NCBI RefSeq assembly: GCF_030409505.1
Contig: NZ_JAUFPZ010000002.1
Span: 1,619,501-1,683,500 of the forward strand
Length of the DNA: 64,000 nucleotides
Origin: Zunongwangia endophytica
GTDB taxonomy: Bacteria; Bacteroidota; Bacteroidia; Flavobacteriales; Flavobacteriaceae
Direction of reading: 5' to 3'
Part shown: positions 52,114 to 61,999 of the stretch, in pieces
Numbering within the stretch: the stretch's first letter is position 1
How the letters are laid out: each line of letters starts with the position of its first letter
Translations under genes and position numbers: made by a program
The notes under the pieces: model-generated
What the model saw: the letters and a program-made list of their open reading frames with translations, nothing else
The model's database searches: none
What the model was told of the DNA's origin: nothing

Positions 52114-52664
52114 AAAAATTAATCTTTGTTTTTTTAATTATTTCCGCAGTAATTTCCTGTAAATCTCCAGAAGCACGTTATCCTGTGAGTCAAAATTCAG
52201 GAAGTTATATAAACGAATCTGTTGCGTACAACCAAAAATTGTTGGCTGAAGAAGAATCTAAAATTAAACAAATAATTGCTTCAGATAGTACCGAAAACTA
52301 TATTGCAAGCACCAACGGATTCTGGTATTTTTATAATGAAAAAGGAGCCGATTCGGTTTCCAAAATACGCCCTGAGTTTGGCGATTTAGTAAAGTTTGAT
52401 TATCACATAAGTACGCTGGATAACCAGTCGATTTACGAAGAAGGTGAAAAACCTACCAAAGAATACGCTGTAGATCAGGAAAAATTATTTAGCGGCCTTA
52501 GGGATGGCATCAAATTAATGAAAGCGGGTGAAACGATCACTTTCTTATTTCCGTCTTACAAAGCTTTTGGATATTATGGTGATAAAAACAAAATAGGCAC
52601 AAATATTCCTATTAAAACTACCGTGACTTTACATTCTATTATAGAACAGGATTCTTTAAATTAA
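52110..52664 (+). CDS. gldI: gliding motility lipoprotein GldI (FKBP-type PPIase)
   Basis: A 184-residue lipoprotein with signal KKLIFVFLIISAVISC and an FKBP-type peptidyl-prolyl isomerase domain (FGDLVKFDYHISTLDNQSIY near residue 90, FSGLRDGIKLMKAGETITFL near 128, then FPSYKAFGYYGDKNKIGTNI). GldI is needed for gliding and type IX secretion in Flavobacterium johnsoniae, probably by folding periplasmic partners. It overlaps the nrnA gene by four bases and precedes another PPIase gene by 41, forming a folding-related unit. Confidence 0.9.
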   Translation: MKKLIFVFLIISAVISCKSPEARYPVSQNSGSYINESVAYNQKLLAEEESKIKQIIASDSTENYIASTNGFWYFYNEKGADSVSKIRPEFGDLVKFDYHISTLDNQSIYEEGEKPTKEYAVDQEKLFSGLRDGIKLMKAGETITFLFPSYKAFGYYGDKNKIGTNIPIKTTVTLHSIIEQDSLN

Positions 52665-52705
52665 AAATCTTAATTACTTTTACCTTTAAAATTAAATTTA
52701 CGAAA

Positions 52706-53821
52706 ATGAAAAAATTTAGCCTTTTACTTTTAAGTGCTATAGTACTTGCTTTTACGGCTTGTAAGGAAGATTACCCAGATTTAGAAGACGGCATGTATGC
52801 CAAATTCGACACCTCTCTAGGGCCGATTGTTGCTGAGCTTTATTACGATAAAACTCCAATTACGGTTGCCAGTTTTGTTTCTTTAGCTGAAGGAAACAGC
52901 ACCATGGTAGATAGTACTTACAAAGATAAAAACTTTTATGACGGACTTATTTTCCATAGAATTATTGATGGTTTTATGATCCAGGGTGGTGATCCTACAG
53001 GAACAGGACGTGGTGGCCCGGGATACAAATTTCCAGATGAAACTACAGATAGTTTAAGCCATGATTCTAAAGGAATTCTTTCTATGGCCAACGCAGGTCC
53101 AGGAACTAATGGTAGCCAGTTTTTCATAACGCTTGCCCCTACCCCGAATTTAGATGGAAGACACACTGTTTTTGGGAAAGTAGTAAAAGGGCAGGATGTG
53201 GTAGACGCCATAGGAAAAGTAGAAACAGATCCTAGCGATCGTCCTAAAAAAGACGTAACTATTAATACTGTTGAAATCATAAGAAAAGGAAAGCCAGCTA
53301 GAAAATTTGATGCTCCTGAAGTTTTTAAGGATGAACTTGAGAAAATAAAACAAGCTGAAGAAGAAGCTGCAAGAAAACTTGAAGAGGCTAAACAAGAAAA
53401 CAAAGCGATGTTTGATAAGTATCGCGAGGAAGCTAAAAAATTAGATAGTGGATTGGGTATTTATAAATTGGAAGAAGGCGACGGTCCAAAACCTCAGATT
53501 GGACAAAAAGTAGGTGTAGATTACGAAGGTTACTTTTTAGACGGTGGAATTTTTGATACCAGTAAAGAAGATATTGCTAAAAAGTTCAATATTTTCAACG
53601 AAATGAGAAGTATGCAAAATGGTTATGCTCCTTTAACCCTTACCTATGGTCCAGATTCTCCAATGATAGCCGGATTTAAAGAAGGCATCATGGAAATGAA
53701 AGTTGGCGATAAAGCAATATTGTATATCCCTAGCCATCTTGCTTACGGTGAGCGTGGTAAACGACCAATCGAACCTAACACCGATCTAATTTTTGTCGTA
53801 GAACTAGTTGAGATAAAATAA
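52706..53821 (+). CDS. cyclophilin-FKBP fusion lipoprotein (peptidylprolyl isomerase)
   Basis: A 371-residue lipoprotein combining two unrelated isomerase folds. The signal ends LAFTAC near residue 19. Residues 30-195 are a cyclophilin domain (FDTSLGPIVAELYYDKTPIT, FHRIIDGFMIQGGDPTGTGR, ANAGPGTNGSQFFITLAPTP, LDGRHTVFGKVV). A charged helix of about 45 residues (EEEAARKLEEAKQENKA) links to an FKBP domain at about 255-371 (GQKVGVDYEGYFLDGGIFDT, MIAGFKEGIMEMKVGDKAIL, IPSHLAYGERG). It likely assists folding of periplasmic and outer membrane proteins beside GldI. Confidence 0.95.
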   Translation: MKKFSLLLLSAIVLAFTACKEDYPDLEDGMYAKFDTSLGPIVAELYYDKTPITVASFVSLAEGNSTMVDSTYKDKNFYDGLIFHRIIDGFMIQGGDPTGTGRGGPGYKFPDETTDSLSHDSKGILSMANAGPGTNGSQFFITLAPTPNLDGRHTVFGKVVKGQDVVDAIGKVETDPSDRPKKDVTINTVEIIRKGKPARKFDAPEVFKDELEKIKQAEEEAARKLEEAKQENKAMFDKYREEAKKLDSGLGIYKLEEGDGPKPQIGQKVGVDYEGYFLDGGIFDTSKEDIAKKFNIFNEMRSMQNGYAPLTLTYGPDSPMIAGFKEGIMEMKVGDKAILYIPSHLAYGERGKRPIEPNTDLIFVVELVEIK

Positions 53822-53842
53822 TTTAACTTTGATTGATAAAAC

Positions 53843-53874
53843 AAAAAAATCCAGCCGATCGGCTGGATTTTTTT
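53843..53874. terminator. bidirectional hairpin between PPIase gene and pepD
   Basis: ATCCAGCC (53849-53856) pairs with GGCTGGAT (53861-53868) around GATC, with an A run on the left and a T run on the right. It ends both convergent genes. Confidence 0.85.
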
Positions 53875-53889
53875 GTTTTAATATTTATT

Positions 53890-55350
53890 TTACTTCTTCG
53901 GAATGTTCTTTAAAACTTCTAAGGTGAAATCCCAGAATTTTTGAGTTGAAGAAATACTTGCTCTTTCATCTGGAGAATGTGCTCCTCTAATTGTTGGTCC
54001 AAAGGAGATCATATCCATTTCTGGATAATGATTACCAATAATTCCGCATTCTAATCCTGCGTGACAAGCAGCAATATCGGCTTTCTCACCGTTTTGCTTT
54101 TGATAAATTTCATCCAAAACTTTAAGAATGGCAGAATCAGAATTTGGTGCCCATCCTGGATATTCACCAGATTGCTTCACTTTAAATTTCGCTAATTCAA
54201 AACTTGCCTGAAGACTATGTGCAAGGTCGCTCTTCACAGACTCTACAGAAGACCTGGTAAGACATTTCACTTTTGCTTTTCCCTTTGCTACAATCACATT
54301 GGCGATATTATTAGAAGCCTCCACAAGTCCTTCAATATCCGGACTCATTCTATAAACTCCATTATGAGCAGAAGCAATAGCTTTAATAATCTCCATTTGA
54401 TCTTCCACCTTCATCACATTTCCGCTAACCTCAGCTTCAGAAATACTAATATCCATATTAGGTTCTAGCCCAGCGTACTCTTTTTTAATTTCACCAATCC
54501 ACACTAGCATTTGCTGCACAAAAACATTGGTGTCTTCTTTATCGACCACTACAAGAGCTTCACTTTCACGCGGAATTGCATTTCGTAAACCACCACCTTG
54601 TAATTCTGAAATTCGTAACCCAAAATCACGATAAGCTGTATAAAGCAGTCTTGCCATCAATTTATTGGCGTTGGCTAAGCCTTTTATAATATCCATTCCA
54701 GAGTGTCCACCCTGTAACCCTTTAACTACTATTTTATAACCTACAGAATTTTCAGGATTATTTTCTTCCTCATACTCACGCAAAGCGGTAATATCTACAC
54801 CACCAGCACATCCAATACCAATTTCATCATCTTCTTCAGTATCAAGATTCAGTAAAATATCGCCATTTAATAGATCTGGTGATAAACCTTTAGCACCAGT
54901 CATTCCTGTTTCTTCGTCGATAGTAAAAAGTGCTTCAATAGCGGGATGTTCGATATCATTACTTTCTAAAATAGCCATTATCGTTGCTACTCCCAAACCA
55001 TTATCAGCGCCAAGCGTTGTACCGTCGGCTTTTACCCAATCACCATCAACATGCATTTTAATTCCCTGAGTATCAAAATCAAAATTTGTATCATTATTTT
55101 TCTGGTGAACCATATCTAGATGAGACTGTAGCACCACCATTTTGCGATCTTCTAAGCCCTGAGTAGCAGCTTTACGAATCACCACATTTCCGGTTTCATC
55201 AACTAGTGTTTCCAATCCTAAGTTTTCACCGAAATCTTTAATAAATTGTATAACCTGTTCTTCTTTTTTCGACGCTCTTGGGACTGCATTTAGATCTGCA
55301 AAATTATTCCATAGCGCTTTGGGTTGTAAATCCCTTATCTCATCATTCAT
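53890..55350 (-). CDS. pepD: aminoacyl-histidine dipeptidase (M20)
   Basis: A 486-residue metallopeptidase of the M20 PepD family that cleaves Xaa-His and other dipeptides. Metal ligands are in LQSHLDMVHQKN near residue 76, TLGADNGLGVATIMAILES near 115, FTIDEETGMTGAKGLS near 142 and LNLDTEEDDEIGIGCAGGVD near 168. HAGLECGIIGNHYPEMDMIS near 425 and IRGAHSPDERASI near 450 complete the site. It is cytosolic and monocistronic. Confidence 0.95.
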   Translation of the reverse strand: MNDEIRDLQPKALWNNFADLNAVPRASKKEEQVIQFIKDFGENLGLETLVDETGNVVIRKAATQGLEDRKMVVLQSHLDMVHQKNNDTNFDFDTQGIKMHVDGDWVKADGTTLGADNGLGVATIMAILESNDIEHPAIEALFTIDEETGMTGAKGLSPDLLNGDILLNLDTEEDDEIGIGCAGGVDITALREYEEENNPENSVGYKIVVKGLQGGHSGMDIIKGLANANKLMARLLYTAYRDFGLRISELQGGGLRNAIPRESEALVVVDKEDTNVFVQQMLVWIGEIKKEYAGLEPNMDISISEAEVSGNVMKVEDQMEIIKAIASAHNGVYRMSPDIEGLVEASNNIANVIVAKGKAKVKCLTRSSVESVKSDLAHSLQASFELAKFKVKQSGEYPGWAPNSDSAILKVLDEIYQKQNGEKADIAACHAGLECGIIGNHYPEMDMISFGPTIRGAHSPDERASISSTQKFWDFTLEVLKNIPKK

Positions 55351-55619
55351 TGTTCTATTTTTTGATGTATTTTCAAAATTAACGCTATTTAATTGAGAAT
55401 TAAAGGGAAGAACTATAATTCTATCTTAATTTCGGGCGAAATAATAATTAGCTTTCCTAAAAAAACTTTTTTCATTGTTTTGCTTCTGAAGTAATTACCG
55501 AAAAACTTATCCAATTTCGAACACGGACTTAAAACTTTTTTAAACTGAGTTTAAAGAAAACTGGCAACATAAGATTTGACAAATTAAGAATCTCCAATTA
55601 AAATCCTATTTTTGAGATT

Positions 55620-56693
55620 GTGAAAAATAAGCCTCAAATATTGCTCGCCGTTCTATTGCCTTTTCAGATTATAGTCATCAATCTTTTAAGAGGAAATGAA
55701 CTTTTTGTAGAAAGTTGGTATAGTCGCGGAGTTTACCCATTACTCTCTAAGATTATGAGATGGTCGTTGGGAATACTTCCATTTTCTTTTGGTGATCTAG
55801 TTTATGCCATTTTTGTCATATTAATTATCAGATGGTTAATAAAACGAATACGAACGCGCTTTAGAAAACCTAAAACCTGGATTACAGAGGCTTTAGCTAC
55901 ACTATCCATTATTTATTTTTGTTTTCATTTGTTTTGGGGATTCAATTACTATCGACTTCCGCTACACGAATCTTTAGATATCGATAATGAATATTCTACG
56001 GAAGAATTAGTTCTTCTTACTGAAAAATTAATTGAACAATCCAATAAAATTCATCTTGAAATTACCGAAGATGACTCAGCTAAAGTTGATATTCCTTACT
56101 CTAAAGCTGAAATTTTTGACATAACCGTTGAAGGTTACGATCATATTGAAAGAGATTTTCCTGAACTTTCATACACCGGAAGAAGCTTAAAACGTTCTAT
56201 TTTTAGTCTACCCTTAACTTACATGGGATTTAATGGATACTTAAATCCGTTTACCGGTGAATCTCAGGTAAACACCACCATTGTCCCCTTCAAAATACCG
56301 ACCACCGCCAGCCACGAAATTGGTCACCAACTAGGATTCGCAAAAGAAAATGAGGCCAATTTTATTGCCTGTCTGGTTACCATCAATCATCCAGACAAAT
56401 ATTTCAGGTATAGTGGTTTTACTTTCGCCTTACGATATTGTCTTGGAGAACTCTTCAGAAGAGATCAAAAAAAATGCGAAGAGATGATCAAATTGCTTCA
56501 CCCAGGTATTCTTAAAAATTACCAGGAAGTAGAAGATTTTTGGCTTGAGCATCAAAACCCGCTAGAACCATTCTTTCAAACATTTTATAATCACTTTCTT
56601 ATTGTGAACAATCAGGAAGAAGGTTTAAGAAGCTATAGTTATGTAGTTGCTTTACTTGTAAATTATTATGACAATGTAGAAAATGCCTTCTAA
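55620..56693 (+). CDS. DUF3810 family membrane metalloprotease-like protein
   Basis: A 357-residue protein starting at a GTG. Three hydrophobic spans lie near residues 8-24, 52-75 and 95-110. The remaining part has a zinc-protease motif ASHEIGHQLGFAKENEANFI near 221, with HExGH supplying ligands and the following Glu. PLTYMGFNGYLNPFTGESQV near 196 is a DUF3810 hallmark. The family is limited to Bacteroidota and Firmicutes and has no known substrate. It stands alone with 269 bases upstream. Confidence 0.9.
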   Translation: MKNKPQILLAVLLPFQIIVINLLRGNELFVESWYSRGVYPLLSKIMRWSLGILPFSFGDLVYAIFVILIIRWLIKRIRTRFRKPKTWITEALATLSIIYFCFHLFWGFNYYRLPLHESLDIDNEYSTEELVLLTEKLIEQSNKIHLEITEDDSAKVDIPYSKAEIFDITVEGYDHIERDFPELSYTGRSLKRSIFSLPLTYMGFNGYLNPFTGESQVNTTIVPFKIPTTASHEIGHQLGFAKENEANFIACLVTINHPDKYFRYSGFTFALRYCLGELFRRDQKKCEEMIKLLHPGILKNYQEVEDFWLEHQNPLEPFFQTFYNHFLIVNNQEEGLRSYSYVVALLVNYYDNVENAF

Positions 56694-56775
56694 TAAGTTA
56701 AGGGTTTGTTTATTTTTTCTTAATTTTCTGCTTTTTAAAAAATCAACCTAATTTTTAACCAAACCCCTAACATTT

Positions 56776-59754
56776 ATGAAATACAAATTTCTACTATGTT
56801 TCCTATTTTTGGGCTTCACAAGTCTATTTGCCCAAGAATATTTTCCCACAAATTCGGGAGTAAAAACCACTAATACCAATTACACCGTTTTTAAAAATGC
56901 AAATATCCATGTAGACCCCACCTCTACTATTAAAAATGGAATGTTCGCTATCCAAAACGGAAAAATCACCGCTGTAGGCAAATCTATCACTACTCCTAAA
57001 AATAGTGTGGTATTCGATCTAAAAGGAAAAGATGTTTATGCATCTTTCGTAGATTTATACAGCGAATTTGGCATTGATAAACCAAAACGTGAATCTAACG
57101 GTCGATCAGGACAATATGAAGCCACAAGAGAAGGCTATTATTGGAACGATCATATTCGGCCGGAACAAAATGCTGCTGAAAGTTTTAGCTACGATGCCAA
57201 AGAAGCTACTAAATATCAAAATGGTGGCTTTGGAGTGGTAAATACTCATATACCTGATGGAATAATTCGCGGGAATGGAATTCTTGTCGCTTTAAACCCA
57301 AATGGAACTGAAGGTGATCGTATTCTCGAGGATCGTTCAGCGCAATATTTCTCCTTCGATAAAAGCGTAAAATCTAATCAATCTTATCCATCTTCAGTAA
57401 TGGGTGTAATGGCTTTAATTAGACAGGCTTATTATGATGCCGAATGGTATGCAGACGGCCAAGCTGATAATAAAGATCTTGCTCTTGAAGCTTTAAACAG
57501 AAATAAAAAACTAACCCAAATTTTCGCAACAGATAATCTTTTAAACGAATTGAGAGCCGATAAAGTTGGTGATGAATTCGGCATTCAGTTTGCGATACTA
57601 GGTAGCGGTTATGAGTACGAGAAGTTAGATGAAATTAAAAAAACAGGTGCAACTTACTTAGTACCCTTAAACTTTCCAGCGGCATACGATGTCGAAGATC
57701 CAAACATGGCAGAGTATGTAAGCCTTGCCGATATGAAACGATGGAATCAAGCTCCGGCAAATTTAAAAATGCTAGCCGATGCTAAAGTACCTTTCACCAT
57801 CACTACTAAAGGCTTGGATCCTTCAAAAGAATTTAAAGAAAACCTTCTTAAAGCCATCGAATATGGACTTTCTAAAGAGGATGCATTAGCTGCACTTACT
57901 ACGACTCCGGCTAAAGTTATAGGCCAATCCGGGAAATTAGGAGAGATCAAAGAAGGCGCATTAGCCAACTTCATTATTACTTCTGGTGACTTTTTTGAAA
58001 AGGATTCCAAAATCTTCGAAAATTGGATTCAGGGAGAAAAGACCGTAGTAAACACCATGAATACTACAGATATTACCGGAAAATATGAATTGGATTTAGA
58101 CGGAAAAGAATACAAATTAACAGTTAGCGGCTCATCTGAAAAACCAAGCGCAACGATAGAAACTGAAGATTTAAAGCTTAGCTCTAAACTTAGTTTTGAA
58201 GACGACTGGATGAATATGCTAATTTCTTCACCAGATACCACAAAAACGGAATTTATAAGACTAACTGCAAAAGTAGATTCTAATGCAGAAAATATTCACG
58301 GTAAGGCAATTTTAGCAAATGGCGATACGACGTCGTTTACAGCTACTAAGGAAGCAGCTAACGAAGACGAAAGCGAAAAAAAGAAAAAAGAAAAAGCTAC
58401 TGAAAACCCAGAAGTGTTACCTGTAAGTTTTCCTAATCAGGCCTATGGTTTTACGGAGATGCCAGAAGCGGAAAATATTCTTTTTAAAAACGCAACAGTT
58501 TGGACCAACGAAGAGCAAGGCATCATGGAAAACGCCGATGTTCTTGTAAAAAAAGGTAAAATCGCTAAAGTTGGACAAGGTTTAAAAGCCGGTGGCGCTA
58601 CCGTCGTTGATGCTACTGGTAAGCATTTAACTTCAGGAATTGTAGATGAACATTCACATATTGCGGCGTCTTCTATTAACGAAGGAGGACATAATTCTTC
58701 TGCAGAGGTAAATATGGAAGATGTTATAGATCCTTCAGATATTGCTATTTATCGCGATTTAGCGGGTGGTGTTACTACAGCACAATTGCTACATGGTTCT
58801 GCAAATCCTATTGGAGGACGTTCAGCAATTCTACGTTTAAAATGGGGAGTTTCTGCGGAAGATATGATCTTTGAGAATTCTCCAAAATTTATAAAATTCG
58901 CTTTAGGAGAAAATGTAAAACAATCAAATTGGGGAAGCGGAAATAGATTTCCGGTAACCAGAATGGGAGTTGAGCAGGTGTACAAAGATTATTTTAGCCG
59001 CGCTAAAGAATACATATCAAACAAAGAAAAAAATCCAGATTCTTACCGTAAGGATTTAGAAATGGAAACTCTTGCTGAAATCCTTAGAGATGAGCGTTTT
59101 ATTTCTTGTCACTCTTATGTTCAAAGCGAAATCAATATGCTGATTAGCGTAGCCGACAGCATGGATTTTAGAATTAACACCTTTACGCATATTCTTGAAG
59201 GCTACAAATTAGCTGATAAAATGGCTGAGCGTAATATCGGTGGCTCTACATTCTCAGATTGGTGGGCTTATAAATACGAAGTTGAAGACGCTATTCCTTA
59301 CAACGCTGCCATTATGCACAGCCAGGGAGTAACCGTTGCGATAAATAGTGATGATGCAGAAATGAGCCGTCGCTTAAATCAGGAAGCCGCAAAAACCATG
59401 AAGTATGGCGGAGTTTCTGAAGAAGAAGCCTGGAAATTTGTAACCTTAAATCCTGCAAAATTACTTCATCTGGATGATCGTATTGGGAGCATCAAAGAAG
59501 GAAAAGATGCCGATTTAGTGCTTTGGAATAATCATCCACTTTCTGTTTACGCTAAACCTGAAAAAACCATGATTCAGGGTGTCGTTTATTTTGATATCGA
59601 ACGCGATCAAGAACTGCGTAAAGACATTCAGAAACAAAAAAGTGAATTGATCACCCAAATGCTTCAGGCCAAAAATAACGGAATGAAAACGCAGCCTGTT
59701 GTAAAAAAGGAAAAAGTCGAAGCGCATTGTAACACATTGGGAGCAATCCGATAA
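56776..59754 (+). CDS. secreted double amidohydrolase-like protein
   Basis: A 992-residue exported protein carrying two amidohydrolase-type units. The signal peptide is MKYKFLLCFLFLGFTSLFAQ. The first unit, residues 25-440, has an amidohydrolase-like beta framework (FKNANIHVDPTSTIKNGMFA, YGLSKEDALAALTTTPAKVI) but lacks a clear HxH metal site. A linker rich in E and K follows near 530-555. The second unit has the metal motif VDEHSHIAASSI near 625 and FTHILEGYKLADKM near 805, and ends SIKEGKDADLVLWNNHPLSV. Only the second unit seems catalytic; the first may be a degenerate copy. The substrate is unknown, possibly cyclic or peptide amides in the periplasm. It is followed by a second amidohydrolase gene 12 bases on. 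Confidence 0.9.
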   Translation: MKYKFLLCFLFLGFTSLFAQEYFPTNSGVKTTNTNYTVFKNANIHVDPTSTIKNGMFAIQNGKITAVGKSITTPKNSVVFDLKGKDVYASFVDLYSEFGIDKPKRESNGRSGQYEATREGYYWNDHIRPEQNAAESFSYDAKEATKYQNGGFGVVNTHIPDGIIRGNGILVALNPNGTEGDRILEDRSAQYFSFDKSVKSNQSYPSSVMGVMALIRQAYYDAEWYADGQADNKDLALEALNRNKKLTQIFATDNLLNELRADKVGDEFGIQFAILGSGYEYEKLDEIKKTGATYLVPLNFPAAYDVEDPNMAEYVSLADMKRWNQAPANLKMLADAKVPFTITTKGLDPSKEFKENLLKAIEYGLSKEDALAALTTTPAKVIGQSGKLGEIKEGALANFIITSGDFFEKDSKIFENWIQGEKTVVNTMNTTDITGKYELDLDGKEYKLTVSGSSEKPSATIETEDLKLSSKLSFEDDWMNMLISSPDTTKTEFIRLTAKVDSNAENIHGKAILANGDTTSFTATKEAANEDESEKKKKEKATENPEVLPVSFPNQAYGFTEMPEAENILFKNATVWTNEEQGIMENADVLVKKGKIAKVGQGLKAGGATVVDATGKHLTSGIVDEHSHIAASSINEGGHNSSAEVNMEDVIDPSDIAIYRDLAGGVTTAQLLHGSANPIGGRSAILRLKWGVSAEDMIFENSPKFIKFALGENVKQSNWGSGNRFPVTRMGVEQVYKDYFSRAKEYISNKEKNPDSYRKDLEMETLAEILRDERFISCHSYVQSEINMLISVADSMDFRINTFTHILEGYKLADKMAERNIGGSTFSDWWAYKYEVEDAIPYNAAIMHSQGVTVAINSDDAEMSRRLNQEAAKTMKYGGVSEEEAWKFVTLNPAKLLHLDDRIGSIKEGKDADLVLWNNHPLSVYAKPEKTMIQGVVYFDIERDQELRKDIQKQKSELITQMLQAKNNGMKTQPVVKKEKVEAHCNTLGAIR

Positions 59755-59766
59755 AAAATTCAGAAG

Positions 59767-61080
59767 ATGAAATTATTCAATATAACATTTATACTAGCAT
59801 TTATTTCTGTCTTAGGATTAAATGCACAACAAATGCCGGCTGAAAAACAGTCTGAAGCAGTTAGCATCGTTGGTGCTACTGCTCATATTGGGAACGGCGA
59901 AGTGATCGAAAAGAGTTTAATTATTTTTGAAGATGGCAAAATCACCAAAGTAAGTGATGCCAGCGCTGCAGCCTCTCAAGCAAAAGGAATGATCATTAAT
60001 GCTGAAGGTAAACATGTTTACCCGGGTTTTATTGCGCCCAATGCAAGTTTGGGTTTAGTCGAAATCGATGCGGTTAAAGCTACCGACGATGAAGATGAAA
60101 TTGGAGAAATGCTACCACACATTCGTAGTTTAATAGCTTATAATGCCGAAAGTCAGGTAACCGAAACCATGCGCCCTAATGGCGTTCTTATGGGACAAAT
60201 TGCGCCAAGAGGAGGATTTATTTCGGGAACTTCATCAATTGTACAATTTGATGCCTGGAATTGGGAAGATGCTGCAATAAAGACAGATGATGGTTTGCAT
60301 ATTAACTGGCCAAACAGCGTTCGTCGTGGTCGCTGGTGGATGGGTGAAGATCCCGGAGTTAAACCAAGCAAAGAATATCAAGACGAAATCAATAAATTAA
60401 AAAGCTTTTTTGCTGAAGCTAAAGCATATTTGGCGGGAGACCAAAAAGACAATAACCTACCTTATCTTGCTATGAAAGATGTTTTTAATAAAAATAAGAC
60501 GGTATATATTCACGTAGATGGCGAGAAAGAAATGTTAGATGTGATTGCTTTTAAAAAAGACGAAAATCTTGATAATCTCGTTTTGGTAGGTGCTTACGAT
60601 GCTCTAAATATTACTGATCAATTAAAAGAAAACAATATCCCTGTATTAACCGGAAGGCCACACAGCTTACCAAATCAGGATGGTGATGATTATGATTTGC
60701 CTTATAAACTGGCAGCCGAACTCACTAAAAAAGGAGTGCTTGTCGGAATTGAAGGTAGCGGTGATATGGAACGCATGAATTCCAGAAATCTACCTTTCTA
60801 CGCCGGCACTGCAGTAGCTTTTGGTTTGGATAAAGAAGAAGCGCTAAAGCTAATTACCAGTAATACTGCAAAAATATTAGGAATAGACGATTTCGCAGGA
60901 ACTTTAGAAGAAGGTAAAGACGCGACACTTTTTATAAGTGAAGGTGACGCTTTAGATATGAGAACAAATAAACTTACCGATGCTTTTATTCAGGGGAGAA
61001 AAATTAGCCTTGAAACACGCCAAACAAAGCTGTGGAAAAGATATATGCAAAAATACGAAAGACAGGAAGCTAGTAAATAA
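59767..61080 (+). CDS. secreted amidohydrolase-like protein
   Basis: A 437-residue exported protein (signal MKLFNITFILAFISVLGLNAQ). It has the amidohydrolase N-terminal beta unit (SIVGATAHIGNGEVIEKSLI) and GKHVYPGFIAPNASLGLVEI near residue 80, where active members have a HxH pair and this protein has APNAS. It ends LGIDDFAGTLEEGKDATLFI, typical for the family. Lacking the usual metal His pair, it may be inactive or a partner subunit of the larger protein encoded 12 bases upstream. A terminator follows. Confidence 0.88.
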   Translation: MKLFNITFILAFISVLGLNAQQMPAEKQSEAVSIVGATAHIGNGEVIEKSLIIFEDGKITKVSDASAAASQAKGMIINAEGKHVYPGFIAPNASLGLVEIDAVKATDDEDEIGEMLPHIRSLIAYNAESQVTETMRPNGVLMGQIAPRGGFISGTSSIVQFDAWNWEDAAIKTDDGLHINWPNSVRRGRWWMGEDPGVKPSKEYQDEINKLKSFFAEAKAYLAGDQKDNNLPYLAMKDVFNKNKTVYIHVDGEKEMLDVIAFKKDENLDNLVLVGAYDALNITDQLKENNIPVLTGRPHSLPNQDGDDYDLPYKLAAELTKKGVLVGIEGSGDMERMNSRNLPFYAGTAVAFGLDKEEALKLITSNTAKILGIDDFAGTLEEGKDATLFISEGDALDMRTNKLTDAFIQGRKISLETRQTKLWKRYMQKYERQEASK

Positions 61081-61105
61081 ACTTTCTAACTTCGATAATT
61101 AAGCT

Positions 61106-61137
61106 AAAAAGCTGCCTCAAAAAGGGCAGCTTTTTTT
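61106..61137 (+). terminator. hairpin terminator after the amidohydrolase genes
   Basis: GCTGCC (61111-61116) pairs with GGCAGC (61125-61130), extended by AAAAA on the left and TTTTTTT on the right. Confidence 0.8.
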
Positions 61138-61151
61138 AGTATTTTCGCATT

Positions 61152-61958
61152 ATGAATACAGAAATTTCGAGCACTCAAAATAGAAGAATTAAAAACCTTA
61201 TACAACTTCAGGAAAAATCCAGAAATCGTAGAAAGGAAGGAAAATTTGTGGTGGAAGGTTTAAGAGAAACCGGTCTCGCCATTCAGGGAGATTTTAAACT
61301 TTTAGAGGTTTATTTTTGCCCAGAGTTTTTATCGGAAAATGAGTTTAAAACCATTCCTGATTTTGAAAATTCTGATGCCGAGATTATTGAAATTTCTTCG
61401 GAAGTTTATCAAAAACTAGCTTATCGTTCGAGTACTGAAGGAATTATTGCTGTTTTCGCTTCAAAAGAAAATGATCTAAAAACGCTTATTTTCAGCAAAG
61501 AAAAACCTTTAATTTTAATTGCAGAAGCACCCGAAAAACCAGGAAATATCGGTGCTATTTTAAGGACGGCCGATGCTGCGAATGTCGATGCGGTGTTCAT
61601 TGCCAATCCCAAAACCGATCTTTACAATCCTAATATTATTCGATCTAGTGTTGGTTGCGTCTTTACCAATCAAATCGCTACAGGAACCACTACTGAAATT
61701 ATCGAATTTCTTCAGCAAAAAAATATAGCTATTTACGCTGCAGCATTACAAGCTTCAGAAATTTACACAAAAATAGATTTCACCGAAGCTTCTGCAATTG
61801 TTGTAGGCACTGAGGCTACCGGGTTAAATCAGGAGTGGCGCGATGCGGCAAAGCAGAATATCATTATTCCTATGAGTGGCGCAATCGACAGCATGAATGT
61901 ATCTGTCGCAGCCGGAATTCTTATTTTCGAAGCCAAAAGACAACGATCATTTTTGTAG
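61152..61958 (+). CDS. TrmH/SpoU family RNA methyltransferase
   Basis: A 268-residue SPOUT methyltransferase acting on ribose 2'-OH of rRNA or tRNA. It begins with the substrate-binding region ISSTQNRRIKNLIQLQEKSR, then EGKFVVEGLRETGLA. Knotted-fold motifs are APEKPGNIGAILRTADAANV near residue 130, SSVGCVFTNQIATGT near 163, VVGTEATGLNQEWRDAAKQN near 217 and IPMSGAIDSMNVSVAAGILI near 239. The precise target nucleotide cannot be read. It starts 15 bases after the amidohydrolase terminator. Confidence 0.93.
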   Translation: MNTEISSTQNRRIKNLIQLQEKSRNRRKEGKFVVEGLRETGLAIQGDFKLLEVYFCPEFLSENEFKTIPDFENSDAEIIEISSEVYQKLAYRSSTEGIIAVFASKENDLKTLIFSKEKPLILIAEAPEKPGNIGAILRTADAANVDAVFIANPKTDLYNPNIIRSSVGCVFTNQIATGTTTEIIEFLQQKNIAIYAAALQASEIYTKIDFTEASAIVVGTEATGLNQEWRDAAKQNIIIPMSGAIDSMNVSVAAGILIFEAKRQRSFL

Positions 61959-61999
61959 ATTCGGCACTTGATTTGCTACTAAATTTTTAAATTCTCAAT

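Noticed and set aside
53150..53403. Minus-strand frames within the cyclophilin-FKBP gene
   Set aside because: They are shadows of the clearly coding plus strand and show low-complexity Ser/Phe/Leu composition without family signals.
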